From: Pyropia yezoensis
Lineage: Eukaryota; Rhodophyta; Bangiophyceae; Bangiales; Bangiaceae
Assembly (NCBI GenBank): GCA_009829735.1
Contig: CM020618.1
Coordinates: 6,322,882 to 6,386,881 of the forward strand
Direction: 5' to 3'
DNA: 64,000 nt
Under the pieces are notes generated by a model. That model saw nothing but the letters and a program-made list of their open reading frames with translations. It did no database searches and had not been told where the DNA came from. Of this stretch, positions 63,498 through 64,000 are shown in pieces. Each line of letters begins with the position of its first letter. Within the stretch, counting starts at the first letter, position 1. The translations under genes were made by a program, and so were the position numbers.

Positions 63498-64000
63498 GCC
63501 GCGGCGTCGGCGGCGGCGGCGGTGGCGGCGGCGGCGGCCGCGGCGGCCGTCCCCGTGTCGTGGGCGGATGGCCCACCGCACCCGCTGGGCGGTGCGGACC
63601 ACGCGCACGGCACGGCCGCGGCGGCGGCGGCGATGGCCGCCGCCGAGGAGCACGCGCTGGGGGCCATGTGGGGGGGGCCCCTCGGGGGGGGGGGGGGTAC
63701 GACGGGCCGCTGAGCCACCCGGGGGGCGGGAGAAGGACGGAGGGGGTGGGCGGGGGGGGGGGGCGGGGGCGCCGGGGGGGGGGCAAGGCGGGGGGCTGAG
63801 CCGCCACTGGGGGGCCGTTTTGGCGGACGAAGGACGCGGCGGAGGGCCGGCGGTGGCGGCGGCGGCACCAGCGCGGGGCCCGACACGCCGGCGAGGGGGT
63901 GGCGGTGGCGCCCGGCGCGGCGGCGCGGCAGGCGGCCGGCCGGCGCGGGGTGCGGCGGGCGGCAGCGCGGCGGCGGCGCCAGGTGGGGGGGGCGGCGCCG
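63498..64000. other. GC-rich low-complexity sequence to the window end
   Basis: Open in most frames on both strands; Gly/Ala/Pro/Arg-rich in all. No gene can be chosen. Confidence 0.4.

Overview
The window looks like GC-rich eukaryotic nuclear DNA, most probably from a red alga of the Porphyra/Pyropia type. That assignment is inference. It rests on very GC-rich, Ala/Gly/Pro-rich host reading frames with few or no introns, long C and G homopolymers, and many chromodomain-bearing Ty3/gypsy retrotransposons that are less GC-rich than the host DNA. No rRNA, tRNA or CRISPR array was found.

Layout. Positions 1-7000 hold host genes: the 3' part of an unrecognised protein, a uracil-DNA glycosylase (UNG) on the minus strand, two nested pogo-type elements with TA target duplications, and an Ala-rich coiled-coil protein with a PspA/IM30-like C-terminus. 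Positions 7000-11360 are mostly gene-poor and rich in simple repeats. Positions 11360-15770 hold a decayed PIF/Harbinger element: a Myb/trihelix-like gene, a DDE transposase and an internal element with oligo-T inverted repeats. A stand-alone SET-domain gene with a TATA box (17469-18194), a zinc-knuckle-like ORF (21517-22227) and several uncertain ORFs follow. From 26446 down to 22857 there is a large putative secreted protein gene on the minus strand, cut by a solo LTR with a 5-bp duplication.

From 27821 to 62311 the window is a retrotransposon nest. Element A (LTRs 27821-28289 and 47571-48039) carries gag, protease, RT-RNaseH-integrase-chromodomain and an antisense ORF. Element B (29757-40578) is inserted in A's gag in the opposite orientation, with a CAATC duplication. 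An IS630/mariner-like transposase lies at 48832-50223. The 3' end of a third family, D, lies at about 53650-55656, followed by a 500-N gap. A second copy of B (B', from 56157 to 60908) is inserted in the gag of a fourth element, C (60909-62311). The end of the window is GC-rich host sequence.

The most interesting feature is that families A, B and D all carry a large ORF on the strand opposite to gag-pol, between the end of pol and the 3' LTR. The A and B antisense products share recognisable motifs. In B the antisense ORF is fully open (815 codons) although pol carries several lesions. In B the convergent 3' ends of pol and the antisense ORF are separated by four short hairpins spaced exactly 24 bp apart.

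Many frame breaks in host genes fall in homopolymers or short tandem repeats, so some may be assembly errors rather than biology.
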